Positions 7,954 through 16,267 of a stretch of 64,000 nt of DNA are shown in pieces. How positions within the stretch are numbered: the first letter of the stretch is position 1; each line of letters begins with the position of its first letter. The notes under the pieces are model-generated. The model worked only from the letters and a program-made list of their open reading frames with translations, was not told the DNA's origin and did not search any database. The position numbers and the translations under genes were made by a program. The DNA is from Parapusillimonas granuli (GTDB taxonomy: Bacteria; Pseudomonadota; Gammaproteobacteria; Burkholderiales; Burkholderiaceae_B): the NCBI RefSeq assembly GCF_013416525.1, contig NZ_JACCEM010000012.1, forward strand, positions 1 through 64,000. The letters run 5' to 3'.

Positions 7954-9129
7954 ATGGCTGTCATTTCCGCCAACACCACGTTCATGGGGTATCGCCGCGA
8001 CAACGGGCGCGTGGGCGTACGCAACCACGTCATCATTCTTCCGGTCGACGACATTTCCAACGCGGCCGCCGAAGCCGTCGCCAACAACATCAAGGGCACG
8101 ATGGCCTTGCCGCATCCCTATGGCCGCCTGCAATTCGGCGAAGACCTGGAACTGCACTTCCGCACGCTGATCGGCACCGGCAGCAACCCGAACGTCGCGG
8201 CGGTCGTCGTCATCGGCATCGAAGAAGGCTGGACCAAACGCGTGGTGGACGCCATTGCCGCCACCGGCAAGCCCGTGGCCGGATTCGGCATCGAGCTGCA
8301 CGGCGACCACGACACCATCCTGCGCGCTTCGCGCAAGGCCAAGGAATTCGTCCACTACGCCACCGGCCTCATGCGCCAGGAATGCCCCATCAGCGACCTG
8401 TGGGTGTCGACCAAATGCGGCGAATCCGACACGACCTCGGGCTGTGGCGCCAACCCCACCGTGGGCAATGCCTTCGACAAGCTGTACGGCCTGGGCACCA
8501 CCCTGGTCTTCGGCGAAACGTCCGAGCTGACGGGCGGCGAGCACATCGTGGCCGAACGCTGCGCCAACGACCAGGTGCGCGAACGCTTCATGTTCATGTT
8601 CAACCGCTACCAGGACATGATCAACCGCTGGAAGACCAGCGACCTGTCCGAATCGCAGCCCACCAAAGGCAACATCGCGGGCGGCTTGACCACCATCGAG
8701 GAAAAGGCGCTGGGCAACATCCAGAAGATCGGCAAGAAGTGCAAGGTGGACGGCGTGCTGGACAAGGCCGAAACCCCCACCAGCAGCGGCTTGTGGTTCA
8801 TGGATTCGTCGTCCGCGGCGGCCGAGATGGTCACGCTGTGCGCCGCGTCCGGCTTTGCCGTGCACTTCTTCCCCACCGGCCAGGGCAACGTCATCGGCAA
8901 TCCCATCCTGCCCGTGATCAAGATCTGCGCCAACCCGCGCACGGTGCGCACCATGTCGGAACACATCGACGTCGACACCTCGGGCCTGCTGCAACGCGAA
9001 ATCGACCTCGACAAAGCCGGCGACAAGCTGCTGGAAAGCATGCTCGCCACCGCCAATGGCCGCTGGACGGCCGCGGAAGCCCTGGGGCATCGCGAATTCG
9101 TATTGACCCGCCTGTTCGAAAGCGCCTGA
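7954..9129 (+). CDS. UxaA/SuyB-type lyase, large catalytic subunit
   Basis: A 391-residue large subunit of the altronate dehydratase/sulfolactate sulfo-lyase family. It opens with [21 protein letters not shown], the family signature. It contains conserved cysteines in the [18 protein letters not shown] block and the GLWFMDSS...AEMVTL and [17 protein letters not shown] segments, which in this family surround a metal or iron-sulfur site. A strong ribosome site (AAGGAGTTTCAAC) precedes the ATG. The length fits the separate large subunit rather than the fused UxaA of E. coli (about 495 residues). It is co-transcribed with the small subunit. A Bug receptor follows after a hairpin-containing gap. 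Confidence 0.82.
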   Translation: MAVISANTTFMGYRRDNGRVGVRNHVIILPVDDISNAAAEAVANNIKGTMALPHPYGRLQFGEDLELHFRTLIGTGSNPNVAAVVVIGIEEGWTKRVVDAIAATGKPVAGFGIELHGDHDTILRASRKAKEFVHYATGLMRQECPISDLWVSTKCGESDTTSGCGANPTVGNAFDKLYGLGTTLVFGETSELTGGEHIVAERCANDQVRERFMFMFNRYQDMINRWKTSDLSESQPTKGNIAGGLTTIEEKALGNIQKIGKKCKVDGVLDKAETPTSSGLWFMDSSSAAAEMVTLCAASGFAVHFFPTGQGNVIGNPILPVIKICANPRTVRTMSEHIDVDTSGLLQREIDLDKAGDKLLESMLATANGRWTAAEALGHREFVLTRLFESA

Positions 9130-9178
9130 GCGGGAAAGGGGGCCGGGCCGCGCAACAGGTGTCAGCGCGCGGCCCAGA

Positions 9179-9207
9179 GGGGTCGGACCTTGCACGGGTC
9201 CGGCCCC
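9179..9207. repeat. GGGGTC-type palindrome between lyase and Bug genes
   Basis: GGGGTCGGACC (9179-9189) pairs with GGTCCGGCCCC (9197-9207) around a seven-base loop, with one G-T pair. No run of T follows, so it is a poor intrinsic terminator. It resembles the hairpins at 10292-10319 and at 32300-32400 and probably belongs to the same small repeat family. In mRNA it could set relative expression of the upstream lyase and the downstream receptor. Confidence 0.55.
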
Positions 9208-9242
9208 GTCAATACTAAAACACCAACGAAGGAGCTAGAGAC

Positions 9243-10256
9243 ATGAAGCCCATATCTTCCCGACACTGTGCCGACCCCTTGCGCCGCAAGCTGCTGCAGG
9301 CGGCCGGCGCGGCGGGCCTGGGCGGCCTGCTGCCCGGCGCCGCCCTGGGCGCCGCGGCCGACGGCTGGCCCAGCCGCCCGGTCAACTATGTGGTGCCGTT
9401 TGCGCCGGGCGGGCTGACGGACGTCGCCGCCCGCGCGGTGGCAAAAGCCCTGACCGACGCCCACGGCTGGAACGTCGTCGTCGAAAACAAATCGGGCGGC
9501 AGCGCCAACATCGGCGCCGCGCACGTTGCGCGCTCCGCACCCGACGGCTATACCTGGCTGGCGATCACGCTCACCCACGCCTCCAACGCCACGCTGTTCG
9601 AAGGCCGCGCGGGCTACGATCTGCTCAAGGACTTGACGCCCGTGGCCGGCCTTGCGGCCTCGTCGATGATGGTGGTGGTCAATGCCAAGAGCGACATCAA
9701 GAGCATGGCCGATCTCGACAAGGCGGCGAAGGCCCGGCCGCTGAACGCAGGTTCCAGCGGCAACGGCACGCCGCCGCATCTTACGCTGGCCCTGTACCAG
9801 AGCCTGACCGGCAACAAGCTGGTGCACATCCCGTACAAAGGGGGCGCGCCTTCGCTCACCGACCTGATGGGCGGGCACCTGGACGTCATTTTCTCCAACT
9901 ATCCGGAATCGCTGTCCCATGTGAAAAGCGGCGCCTTGCGCGCGCTGGCCGTCACCACCACCAAACGCAGCCCCGACCTGCCCGACGTGCCCACGGTTGC
10001 CGAAGCCGGCATGCCGGAGCTGATCGTCGAGAACCTGACCGGCGTGATGCTGCGGGCCGGCACCCCGGACGACATCGTGCAGAAGATCGGCAAGGCTATC
10101 GTCGCCCAGGTGGACCAGCCCGCCATGCGCGAATCCATGATCAAGCTCGGCTTCATTCCCCAGCCACGCAATCCGGCGGAATTCAAAACGCATCTGGAGG
10201 GCGAGGTCAAGCGCTGGCGCGAGATCATCAAGAACGCCGGCATAACGGTGACCTGA
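9243..10256 (+). CDS. Bug-family solute receptor with twin-arginine-like signal
   Basis: A 337-residue TctC/Bug periplasmic receptor. The N-terminus differs from its three neighbours: residues 12-37 read PLRRKLLQAAGAAGLGGLLPGAALGA, with a twin arginine, a weakly hydrophobic alanine/glycine core and an Ala-x-Ala-like end, which resembles a Tat signal. The mature part has the hallmarks GWPSRPVNYVVPFAPGGLTDV, ENKSGGSANIGA and PDGYTWLAI. A ribosome site (AAGGAGCTAGAGAC) precedes the ATG. Placed after the UxaA/SuyAB-type lyase, it probably binds that enzyme's substrate or a related acid (inference). Confidence 0.9.
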   Translation: MKPISSRHCADPLRRKLLQAAGAAGLGGLLPGAALGAAADGWPSRPVNYVVPFAPGGLTDVAARAVAKALTDAHGWNVVVENKSGGSANIGAAHVARSAPDGYTWLAITLTHASNATLFEGRAGYDLLKDLTPVAGLAASSMMVVVNAKSDIKSMADLDKAAKARPLNAGSSGNGTPPHLTLALYQSLTGNKLVHIPYKGGAPSLTDLMGGHLDVIFSNYPESLSHVKSGALRALAVTTTKRSPDLPDVPTVAEAGMPELIVENLTGVMLRAGTPDDIVQKIGKAIVAQVDQPAMRESMIKLGFIPQPRNPAEFKTHLEGEVKRWREIIKNAGITVT

Positions 10257-10290
10257 CCGTGCGGTCAAAGTCCCAATCTTCCAGGCCCTT

Positions 10291-10330
10291 GGGGTCAGGC
10301 CCCATGCGGGGTCTGACCCTTTGTTTTTTT
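10291..10330 (+). terminator. Intrinsic terminator after the first Bug gene of the pair
   Basis: GGGTCAGGCCCC (10292-10303) and GGGGTCTGACCC (10308-10319) form a 12-pair stem with one G-T pair and an ATGC loop. TTTGTTTTTTT (10320-10330) follows. The arms belong to the same GGGGTC..GACCCC family as the repeats at 9179 and 32.3 kb, so this terminator may have been made from a mobile palindrome. Confidence 0.8.
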
Positions 10331-10400
10331 CCAGCAAGCGGTACATGACAACATTCGATACGGCAGCACTCAACATGTACAAATACAACAGGAGACTCTC

Positions 10401-11393
10401 ATGCAACATCGCTTTCGACCACTACGGCGCGCCACCCTGTTGCTCGCCGCAACCGCACTCGCCACGGGGCTGAGCACGCCCGCGGCAGCCGCGAACTGGC
10501 CTTCCGGGCCGGTGACCATCGTCGTTCCGTTTTCCCCGGGCGGCACCACCGACGTGGTGGCACGGCTTCTTGGCGCCAAGCTGAGCGAGCTCTGGAAACA
10601 GACCGTCGTCGTGGAGAACAAGCTGGGCGCCGGCGGCAACATCGGCACGGCCATCGTCGCCAAGGCCAACCCCGACGGCCACACCATACTGATGGCGTCC
10701 GGCAGCATCCTGACCGTCAATCCGCATCTGTACAAGACTTTGCCGTTCGACGTGAACAAGGACTTCGAACTGATCACCAATGTGGCCGAAGGCCCCATGG
10801 TGGTGGTGGCGGCCAACAAGCTGCAGGTCAAGACGCTGCAAGACTTGATCAATCTGGCGAAGAAGAATCCGAACACGCTGAACATGGGGTCGGCGGGCCT
10901 GGGCAGCCAGGTCCACATGGCGGGCGAGAACTTCGCCCATGCCGCCAAGATCGACGTCACCCACGTGCCGTACCGGGGCGAGGCGGCCGCCTACACGGAT
11001 CTGATGGCGGGCCAGATCGATTTCATCGTGGGCAATATCGGCGCGGTCACGCCGCTGGCGCAATCGGGCCGGGTGAATGCGCTGGCCGTCACGAGCAAAA
11101 CTCGCGCGAAGATGCTGCCGAACCTGCCGACGGTGTCCGAGGCCGGCGTCCCGGGGTTCGAGAATTCCGGCTGGTTCGGGTTCATTGCGCCCAAAGGCAC
11201 GCCGAAGAACGTCGTGGACAAGATCCAGAAGGACACGGTGAAGGTGCTGGCGATGCCTGACATCAAGGAACGCCTGGAGGCCCAGGGCATGTCGCCGGTC
11301 GGCAATACTCCCGCCGAGTTCAAGAAGGCGATGGATGCGGAGTCGGCGAACTGGGCGAAGATCATCAAGGAGCGCAACATCAAGATCAACTGA
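10401..11393 (+). CDS. Bug-family periplasmic solute receptor (TctC type)
   Basis: A 330-residue TctC/Bug protein. Sec signal peptide: residues 1-30, with a positive start (MQHRFRPLRRATLL), a hydrophobic core and cleavage near AAAANWP. Family motifs include WPSGPVTIVVPFSPGGTTDVVAR, ENKLGAGGNIGTA and PDGHTILMAS. A ribosome site ACAGGAGACTCTC precedes the ATG. A terminator separates it from the preceding Bug gene and another follows, so it appears to be a monocistronic unit. No permease is adjacent. Bordetella-type genomes carry many such orphan receptors. The ligand is unknown. Confidence 0.9.
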   Translation: MQHRFRPLRRATLLLAATALATGLSTPAAAANWPSGPVTIVVPFSPGGTTDVVARLLGAKLSELWKQTVVVENKLGAGGNIGTAIVAKANPDGHTILMASGSILTVNPHLYKTLPFDVNKDFELITNVAEGPMVVVAANKLQVKTLQDLINLAKKNPNTLNMGSAGLGSQVHMAGENFAHAAKIDVTHVPYRGEAAAYTDLMAGQIDFIVGNIGAVTPLAQSGRVNALAVTSKTRAKMLPNLPTVSEAGVPGFENSGWFGFIAPKGTPKNVVDKIQKDTVKVLAMPDIKERLEAQGMSPVGNTPAEFKKAMDAESANWAKIIKERNIKIN

Positions 11394-11402
11394 TGTTCGC
11401 CA

Positions 11403-11474
11403 CGGCCATGGAATCGGGGTTCCATGGCCGCGTGTGGTCAATTCCAAAGCGGCCGGGCGACGGCCGCTTTTTTT
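11403..11474 (+). terminator. Double hairpin terminator after the Bug gene
   Basis: A perfect 11-pair hairpin (CGGCCATGGAA, 11403-11413; TTCCATGGCCG, 11420-11430) begins ten bases after the stop codon. A second hairpin (AAAGCGGCC, 11446-11454; GGCCGCTTT, 11462-11470) is followed by a T run to 11474. The second is a good intrinsic terminator for the plus-strand gene. It stands just before the end of the convergent TauE-like gene at 11485. Confidence 0.85.
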
Positions 11475-11484
11475 GGGCACGCCT

Positions 11485-12240
11485 TCAGCTGAAGATCTGC
11501 ACCCAGACCTTGGGGGCCGTCGACACCAGCAGCATCACCCCCGACACCGCCAGCAGCACCAGCACCACCGCCTTGAACGTCCCATCCGAAAACCGCCTGT
11601 ACAGACGGATGCCCAGCAGAGACGGAATCACGATCACCGGCGCGACGAATGCGAAGATCTCAAGAATCTCGCGAGTCAGCAGGCCATGGATGGCGAACGC
11701 CGTCAGCGTCAGCATGTGCATGAACAGATTGAACGCCTGGAACACCGTGCGCTGCTGATCCTTCGGCCAGCCCCGCAAGGTGCACCACAAAGTCGGAACC
11801 GCTCCCGGCAGCCCGCCGAAACCGCTCATCGTTCCGCCCACCCAGCCAATGACCCCGTCGGCGACGCGGCCGCCCCGCGTGATGCGGGGCATGCTGGAGA
11901 TCAACAGCATGGACGAGCAATACACCGCCAGCAGCAGCCCCACCCCGAACTTGAAGAACAGAGGATCCATCATGTCCAGCAGCCAGAGCCCCGTCGGAAT
12001 GCCGACGATGCCGCCCAGCAGAAAAGGCCGGACGCGATCCCAGCGGAAACCATGGCGCAGCGAACCGCAGGCCAGCAGCTGACCGACCAGCGAACCGAAC
12101 ACCACTACCGGCACGGCCAGGGCGGGTTCCAGCACCCAGGACCAGATCGCCAGAGACACCAGGCCGAAACCGAAGCCGGCGAGGCCCTGCACGAAGCCCG
12201 CCATGGCGCTGCCTATCCCGAGAATCAGCCAAAGCGCCAT
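11485..12240 (-). CDS. TauE/SafE-family membrane permease
   Basis: A 251-residue membrane protein of the TauE/SafE group, members of which export sulfite or move other small anions across the inner membrane. It has about eight hydrophobic segments, with the family pattern AGFVQGLAGFGFGLVSL near the N-terminus (residues 13-29) and its second-half counterpart GGTMSGFGGLPGAVPTLWC. The ATG at 12240 gives a clean membrane start; the longer open frame upstream only copies the preceding gene in another frame. It lies seven bases after the stop of the thiamine-diphosphate enzyme and ends the leftward C4 operon. Its substrate could be sulfite, a sulfonate or an organic acid; the sequence does not decide. 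Confidence 0.82.
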   Translation of the reverse strand: MALWLILGIGSAMAGFVQGLAGFGFGLVSLAIWSWVLEPALAVPVVVFGSLVGQLLACGSLRHGFRWDRVRPFLLGGIVGIPTGLWLLDMMDPLFFKFGVGLLLAVYCSSMLLISSMPRITRGGRVADGVIGWVGGTMSGFGGLPGAVPTLWCTLRGWPKDQQRTVFQAFNLFMHMLTLTAFAIHGLLTREILEIFAFVAPVIVIPSLLGIRLYRRFSDGTFKAVVLVLLAVSGVMLLVSTAPKVWVQIFS

Positions 12241-12247
12241 GCGCGCC

Positions 12248-13918
12248 TCATGAGGGCCGGCGCACGACCGGCGCCGGCAGGCCGTCGAGCGCGACATTGA
12301 CGCAAGCCGGCAGGCCGGATTGCGCGGCGCGCGCCAGCGCGGCCGGGAGATCGGCCGCCTTGTCCACGTGCTCGCCATGGCCGCCGAAGGCCGCCGCCAC
12401 ACGATCGTAGCGCGACGGCAGAAGCTCGCAGCCTATGGCGCGGCCGGCGCCGTAGCTGCGCAACTGGATCTGGTATTCCGCGTTCCAGCGTGCGTCGTTG
12501 CCCACCACGCAAAGAATGGGCGCGCGGCAGCGCAAGGCGGTGTCCAGCTCGGCGCAATGGAAGCCGAAAGTGCCGTCGCCCATCAGCGCGACCACGGGCG
12601 CGTCCGGATAGACGTGCTTGGCGCCGATGGCCATGGGCAGGGCGGCGCCGATCGCGCCCGCCGCGCCGTTGATGACGCGATGGGGCGCATGCAGGCAGGC
12701 CTGGGCCCATTGCCCGAATTCCCCGCCGTCGACCACCAGCACCGCGTCGGGATGGCTGTCCAGCAAAGGCTGGACGGCGGCGCACAGGGCGGCGGGGTGC
12801 AAAGGGGCGGGCTTGGCCGCATCCGCCGCGCCGGCCGCGGTCGCCGCCACGGCCTGGCGCCAGGCTTCGGGCCGGTAGGCGATGCCGGACCGGACGCGTT
12901 CGGGCCAATCCGCCTCCATGCGACGCGACCCGCCGACGGCGGCCGCGTCCGCCAAGGCCGCCGCGGCGGAATGGAAGTCGGACCGGGCGCGGGCGCGCAG
13001 GCGGTCGCCGACGGCTTCCGTGCTGCGCCGGAATTCGTCTTCATCGGCGTCCGCCTGCAGGAAAACGCAGCCGTCCGCGAATGCCGGCGCCTTGCCGAAG
13101 CCCAGCGTGAAGTCCAGCCGCTTGCCCAGCAGCAGCACGCAATCGGCTTGCGCCAGCAAGGGCGCGAAGGCGCCCAGCGCCGGGTCATTGCCGCCCCGCG
13201 GGCTTTCCGTGGCGATGACGGGCATGCCGCAAGCGTCTTGAAGCCGCTGCACGGCCCGGCGCCCGCTGTCCGTCAGGCCTTGCGGGCCGGCCAGGATCAG
13301 CGGCCGCCGCGCCTGGCGCAGGCGGGCCAGCAGGTCGTGCGCGGCGTCGCCGGACAAGGGCATGGGCCTGGCCTGGAATTCGGCGGCATCGGGAAGCGCG
13401 GCGCCGGCGGCCGGCGCTTCCAGGACGTCGGTGGGCAGGCTCAGGTGCACCGGCCCCGGCCGCCCGGACAAGGCCAGGCGGCAGGCGCGGGCGAAATCCT
13501 GGGCGATGGCGGCCGGGTCGCTTGCCGCCCAGGCCTGCTTGACCACCGGCCGGGCCATGGCCACCTGATCCATTTCCTGGAAGGCGCCCCGGCCCAGCTG
13601 GTTCAGCGGCGCATGGCCGGACAGCAGCACGACGGGCGATTCCGACATGTAGGCGGTGTACAAGGCGGAAACGGCGTTGGCGTGCCCGGGGCCGCCCGTG
13701 ACGAGCGCGACCGCCACCCGCCCGGTCAGCCGGGCGTGGGCGTCGGCCATGTGGACCGCGGCGCCTTCGTGCCGGGTATGGACCAGGCCCAGTTTTTCAG
13801 TGTAGAGCGCATCGTAGACCGGCATGACGTGATTGCCGGACAGGCTGAAAACGGTTTCCACCCCCGCCCGGCGCAGGGCGCGGGCCAGCAGGTCGGCTCC
13901 GCGGGGCGGAGCCGTCAT
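12248..13918 (-). CDS. Thiamine-diphosphate enzyme, acetolactate-synthase-like
   Basis: A 556-residue ThDP-dependent enzyme with the three usual domains. The N-terminal Pyr domain carries the catalytic glutamate (Glu51 in HTRHEGAAVHMADA), and a central domain follows. The C-terminal PP domain has the magnesium/ThDP motif GDGTFGFHCAELDTAL ... CVVGND. The best general match is the acetolactate synthase/oxalyl-CoA decarboxylase/2-hydroxyacyl-CoA lyase superfamily. It is not a clear IlvB: no small subunit is adjacent and the context is catabolic. It overlaps the flavoprotein stop by four bases (ATGA), so the two are translationally coupled. A plausible role is to act on a 2-oxo acid made by the dehydrogenase/hydratase steps of the operon (inference). 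Confidence 0.78.
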   Translation of the reverse strand: MTAPPRGADLLARALRRAGVETVFSLSGNHVMPVYDALYTEKLGLVHTRHEGAAVHMADAHARLTGRVAVALVTGGPGHANAVSALYTAYMSESPVVLLSGHAPLNQLGRGAFQEMDQVAMARPVVKQAWAASDPAAIAQDFARACRLALSGRPGPVHLSLPTDVLEAPAAGAALPDAAEFQARPMPLSGDAAHDLLARLRQARRPLILAGPQGLTDSGRRAVQRLQDACGMPVIATESPRGGNDPALGAFAPLLAQADCVLLLGKRLDFTLGFGKAPAFADGCVFLQADADEDEFRRSTEAVGDRLRARARSDFHSAAAALADAAAVGGSRRMEADWPERVRSGIAYRPEAWRQAVAATAAGAADAAKPAPLHPAALCAAVQPLLDSHPDAVLVVDGGEFGQWAQACLHAPHRVINGAAGAIGAALPMAIGAKHVYPDAPVVALMGDGTFGFHCAELDTALRCRAPILCVVGNDARWNAEYQIQLRSYGAGRAIGCELLPSRYDRVAAAFGGHGEHVDKAADLPAALARAAQSGLPACVNVALDGLPAPVVRRPS

Positions 13919-15651
13919 GCCTTGGCCTCTTCTTCCAGGAGTATGGTTTCGCCGGGCCGGACGCGGGTGAACTTGACGGGTTGCCTGGTCAATTGCAGGG
14001 ATCCTTCTTTCAGGCGCATGACGGAGAACCAGGAGTTCTCCAGGTCGCGCACGTCGGGGAAGTCTTCACGGAAGTGCGCGCCGCGCGAATCTTCGCGCGC
14101 CAGCGCCGCGCTGACGATGGCTTTGCTCACGTGTATGAGGCTATCCATGTTCAGCCAATCGTGCCAGGTCAGATTGTAAGCCCGATTGCCGTCGGCCACG
14201 CCCACGCGCTCCAGTTCTCGATGGAGTTCATCCAGCGTGGCGGCGGCGCGCTTGAGCCCCGCCTCGTCGCGCACGATGCCCGCGTCGTTCCACATGCAGT
14301 CCCACAGGCGTTCGCGCAAGGCGTGCAGGTCGCCGCCCGGCTGCGCAAAGGGGCGCTCGGCGGCCGCGACGGCCTGGCGCAGCCGCGCTTCGTCGACGTC
14401 GACGAGCTCTTTGCCCCGCACCCAGGCCGCCATGCTGTCGCCCGCGATTCCGCCGAAGACCGTCGAGTTCGCCACGCCGTTGCCGCCCAGGCGGTTGGCG
14501 CCGTGCACGCCGCCGGTGTCCTCGCCCGCCGCGAACAGGCCGGGCCATTCGGTGCTGCAATCGGGATTGAAGACCACGCCGCCCATCATGTAGTGGGCGG
14601 TGGGCACGACTTCGACCAGGCCGCCGGCCAGATCGAAGCCGCAGTCGGCGCAGCGCTCGACCATGCCCTTGAACTGCTTGCGCACCTTGTCGGGCCCCAG
14701 GTGGCTCATCTGGATGTACACGCCGCCGTTCGGCGAAGTGCGCCCCGCGCGCATTTCCGCATAGATGCCGCGCGAGACGACGTCGCGCGTGGCCCGTTCG
14801 CCGCGCGGATCGTAGTTGTGCATGAAGCGTTCCTGCTTGCCGTTCAGCAGGTAGCCGCCCGCGCCGCGCAGCCCTTCTTCGAGCACGGTGCCGGTCATGC
14901 GCGTGTCCGATCCGGCCAGCAGGCCCGTCGGGTGGAACTGCACCATTTCCATGTCGCGCAGCCCCAGCCCGGCGCGCAGCGCCATGGCCAGGCCGTCGCA
15001 GCTCTTGTCGCCGGACGGCGTGTGGAATTTATACATGGTGGGGCCGCCGCCCGTGGCCAGCAGCACGGCCTTGGCGCGCACCAGCCGGTACAGCCCCGTG
15101 CGCAGGTCTATCATCAGCACGCCGGCGATGCGCGCCCCGTCGGCGGAAGGAATCAGCTCGATGGCCCGATGCTCTTCCAGGCGGTGGATCTTGCGCGCCC
15201 ACACCTGTTCGGCCAGGCGATTGATGATCTCGATGCCGGTGAGGTCGCCCTTGTGCACGGTGCGATCGAAGGTCTGGCCCGCGAAGGCTTTCTGGTGCAG
15301 GGTGCCGTCGGGGTTGCGGTCGAAGAAGCAGCCGAGCTCGTTCTCGAGTTCATGGATGCGTTCTATGGCCTTGTTCACCAGCGTCCATGCCAGTTCCTGG
15401 TCGGGCAGCCATTTGCCGCCGGTGATGGTGTCCATGAAATGCCGCTCGGCGGAATCGCCTTCGGCCAGGGCCACGTTGTAGCCGCCCTGCACCATGCGCG
15501 TGCAGCCGCACTTGCCCAGCAGGCCCTTGACGGCCACGGTGATGTGCAGGGAAGGGTCGGCGTCGTGCGCATGCAGGGCCGCGAACAGGCCGGCGCCCCC
15601 CGAGCCCAGGACCAGGATGTCGGTGCTGATTACGTCGGGCTGCGGCGTCAT
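13915..15651 (-). CDS. Succinate dehydrogenase/fumarate reductase-like flavoprotein subunit
   Basis: A 578-residue FAD flavoprotein of the SdhA/FrdA family. It has an N-terminal dinucleotide fold (TDILVLGSGGAGLFAA, residues 10-25) and the active-site FHPTG, EEGLRGAGGYLL, RDVVSRG, AHYMMGGV and HGANRLGGNGVANS motifs, including the histidines and arginines used in succinate/fumarate chemistry. The residue that normally carries covalent FAD (His in SHTVAAQGG) is Cys50 here (GCTRMVQGG), so FAD should be bound without the usual histidyl link. The ATG overlaps the stop of the hydratase beta gene (ATGA). With SdhB and two membrane subunits in the same operon, it should form a complete quinone-linked complex. 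Alternative substrates such as methylsuccinate are possible. Confidence 0.85.
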   Translation of the reverse strand: MTPQPDVISTDILVLGSGGAGLFAALHAHDADPSLHITVAVKGLLGKCGCTRMVQGGYNVALAEGDSAERHFMDTITGGKWLPDQELAWTLVNKAIERIHELENELGCFFDRNPDGTLHQKAFAGQTFDRTVHKGDLTGIEIINRLAEQVWARKIHRLEEHRAIELIPSADGARIAGVLMIDLRTGLYRLVRAKAVLLATGGGPTMYKFHTPSGDKSCDGLAMALRAGLGLRDMEMVQFHPTGLLAGSDTRMTGTVLEEGLRGAGGYLLNGKQERFMHNYDPRGERATRDVVSRGIYAEMRAGRTSPNGGVYIQMSHLGPDKVRKQFKGMVERCADCGFDLAGGLVEVVPTAHYMMGGVVFNPDCSTEWPGLFAAGEDTGGVHGANRLGGNGVANSTVFGGIAGDSMAAWVRGKELVDVDEARLRQAVAAAERPFAQPGGDLHALRERLWDCMWNDAGIVRDEAGLKRAAATLDELHRELERVGVADGNRAYNLTWHDWLNMDSLIHVSKAIVSAALAREDSRGAHFREDFPDVRDLENSWFSVMRLKEGSLQLTRQPVKFTRVRPGETILLEEEAKA

Positions 15652-16256
15652 GATGCCCCCAGGGATGCCAGGATTTCGTCGCGGCGGCTCTTGACTTCGT
15701 CGTTCACCTCGTCGTACAGCGAGCCCCCGTGGCTGTCCATGGCCACCAGCAAGGGGCCGAAGTCGCGGATGCGGAATTTCCAGAGCGATTCGGGATTCAG
15801 GTCGTCCAGGTCGACGTCTTCGATCTGTTCGATCCAGGTGGTTTCCAGCGCGGCCGTGCCGCCGACGATGCCCAGGTAGGCGCCGCCCAGTTCCTGGAAG
15901 GCCTGGAGCGAGCCCTGGTGCATGCCGCCCTTGCCGATGATGAAGCGCACGCCGCACTGCGACATCAGCTGGCGGGTGAAGCGCTCCATGCGTGAAGAGG
16001 TGGTGGTGCCGATGCAGACGGACTCGTAGCCCGCCGGGAATTCGTCCGACACGGGTACTTTGCGCACGTTGGGCGCGGTGTGGATCACCGCATGGCCGTT
16101 CAGGTCGAAGCGCGTCTTGCGGCCGTGATCGAACATTGCGATATAGGTGGCGTCGCGTATGCCGAACAGCGTCTTCTGCAGGGTGACCGTGTCGCCCACG
16201 CGCAGTTGGCGCGCCTGTTCCTCGGTGACCGGCATCGTCAAGTCGTAATGTGCCAT
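15648..16256 (-). CDS. Class I fumarase/tartrate dehydratase, beta subunit
   Basis: A 202-residue beta (C-terminal) subunit of a two-subunit iron-sulfur hydro-lyase of the fumarase/L-tartrate dehydratase family. Visible motifs are LRVGDTVTLQKTLFGIRDA, FDLNGHAVIHTAPNVRK, GTTTSSRMERF, IIGKGGM and ESLWKFRIRDFGPLLVAMDSHG, in the family order. The ATG at 16256 follows GGAGGGAAAC, a strong ribosome site. The alpha subunit lies 11 bases upstream. Length and motifs fit both TtdB and split fumarase, and mesaconase activity is also known in this family. The succinate-dehydrogenase-like neighbours favour fumarate or a methylated homologue. Confidence 0.85.
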   Translation of the reverse strand: MAHYDLTMPVTEEQARQLRVGDTVTLQKTLFGIRDATYIAMFDHGRKTRFDLNGHAVIHTAPNVRKVPVSDEFPAGYESVCIGTTTSSRMERFTRQLMSQCGVRFIIGKGGMHQGSLQAFQELGGAYLGIVGGTAALETTWIEQIEDVDLDDLNPESLWKFRIRDFGPLLVAMDSHGGSLYDEVNDEVKSRRDEILASLGAS

Positions 16257-16267
16257 GTTTCCCTCCT

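Noticed and set aside
12248-13918. Calling the ThDP enzyme acetolactate synthase (ilvB)
   Set aside because: No small subunit and no branched-chain amino acid genes nearby; the catabolic context favours another 2-oxo acid reaction.
12320-14179. A 619-codon plus-strand frame opposite the ThDP enzyme
   Set aside because: Antisense shadow of a clear ThDP enzyme gene; Gly/Arg/Ala-rich without family motifs.
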